This document shows, piece by piece, positions 43,043 to 43,410 of a stretch of DNA of 43,410 nucleotides (position 1 is its first letter; each line of letters begins with the position of its first letter). The DNA is from Scenedesmus sp. ARA3. Lineage: Eukaryota > Chlorophyta > Chlorophyceae > Sphaeropleales > Scenedesmaceae. The translations under genes and the position numbers were made by a program. The notes under the pieces were generated by a model. It worked only from the letters and a program-made list of their open reading frames with translations. It was not told the DNA's origin and did no database searches. The DNA lies in contig RWJK01001674.1 in assembly GCA_004335835.1 (NCBI GenBank), positions 4,237 to 47,646 on the forward strand, read 5' to 3'.

Positions 43043-43410
43043 TCAGGAGCCAACGAGAGGCTCATAGGGGGAGGAAACATCGAGGAACAACTCATCATCG
43101 TCCAAACCGTCAGACGAAAACGCAGAAAAAAACTCATCAGCATCATCANNAGCTTGAGCAATAGCCTGAGAGGACAGAAGGACCTCAGGATCAGTGTCCG
43201 GGTGACACCGCATCAGATAGTAGCAGTGCACAAAAGCGGCCACCAAAGCAGGTGCCTGCTTCATAAAAGTGATCATGTCATCGCCTGCTGGGTGACAACC
43301 AGCAATAGTAGCCCATGTTTGTGACGAGTCCCCGAAGGGTTCGAACAACATAGCAAATCGCTCGCGGACTGGTGCATAGAAAGGGCACTCAAAGACCATA
43401 TGAAACTCAT
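43043..43410 (-). CDS. LINE reverse transcriptase polyprotein, C-terminal fragment
   Basis: Open from the window edge to a stop at 43043-43045, 121 residues visible. It begins FHMVFECPFYAPVRERFAML, matching the H..F.C..Y...R region that closes many LINE ORF2 proteins (zf-RVT type), followed by FVHCYYLMRC and an acidic end. Two Ns at 43149-43150 leave one residue undefined but do not break the frame. The reverse transcriptase and endonuclease domains would lie beyond the window. Confidence 0.7.
   Translation of the reverse strand, partial: EFHMVFECPFYAPVRERFAMLFEPFGDSSQTWATIAGCHPAGDDMITFMKQAPALVAAFVHCYYLMRCHPDTDPEVLLSSQAIAQAXDDADEFFSAFSSDGLDDDELFLDVSSPYEPLVGS

Larger units (their letters stand above)
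42985..43410 (-). mobile_element. 3' end of a non-LTR (LINE-type) retrotransposon, truncated by window
   Basis: The minus strand encodes a sequence like the C-terminal zinc-binding region after a LINE reverse transcriptase, followed by a short 3' UTR and a tandem short-repeat tail at 42985-43012, the classic 3' end of a non-LTR element. The element continues past 43410, so its clade and completeness cannot be judged. It inserts convergent to and just downstream of the MBD-like gene. No target-site duplication can be checked from one end. Confidence 0.7.

Overview
This window is nuclear DNA of a green alga. Evidence: spliceosomal GT-AG introns of about 200-570 bp in almost every gene, very heavy CAG/GCA trinucleotide tracts coding poly-Gln and poly-Ala, TGTAA motifs (the usual chlorophyte polyadenylation signal) after several stops, a chloroplast-type ABC1 kinase with a transit-like N-terminus, and a plant-type SnRK2 kinase. 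The style suggests a chlorophycean alga (Sphaeropleales/Scenedesmaceae-like), but that placement is inference. There is one 187-base run of N (20518-20704) and two further Ns (43149-43150).

Layout. (1) 1-1868 (+): C-terminal part of a cysteine-rich, multi-pass membrane protein. (2) 6294-9561 (-): 918-aa Gln/Ala/Gly-rich protein with one C-terminal RRM. (3) 11432-16532 (-): 11-exon, 761-aa secreted S8 subtilase with I9-like propeptide and complete Asp/His/Asn/Ser set. (4) 19026-23063 (-): 8-exon, 343-aa SnRK2 kinase. (5) 26026-31009 (-): 11-exon, 653-aa plastid-type ABC1 (UbiB/AarF) atypical kinase. (6) 31384-36377 (+): 11-exon, 619-aa protein with a SKP1/BTB-like segment and a cytochrome b5 domain, divergent from gene 5. 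(7) 37181-42724 (+): 3-exon, 1660-aa Ala/Gln-rich protein with Cys-rich (PHD/ADD-like) region, MBD-like domain and a SUMO-interacting motif. (8) 42985-43410 (-): 3' end of a non-LTR retrotransposon. I joined exons by hand. Every internal junction keeps the reading frame and each total coding length is a multiple of three (2757, 2286, 1032, 1962, 1860 and 4983 nt), which is strong support for the models.

The most unusual signal is that five of the seven cellular genes carry short, local, diverged direct duplications (about 35-200 bp). Nearly all span an exon edge (a splice donor, a splice acceptor, or the stop codon with 3' UTR). Gene 6 alone has seven. In several copies most codon differences from the real exon are synonymous, so the copies diverged while under coding constraint. 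Candidate explanations are alternative exons, duplication from a diverged allele, or collapsed haplotypes in the assembly. The genes have no obvious shared pathway; this looks like ordinary gene order with an unusual duplication process on top.
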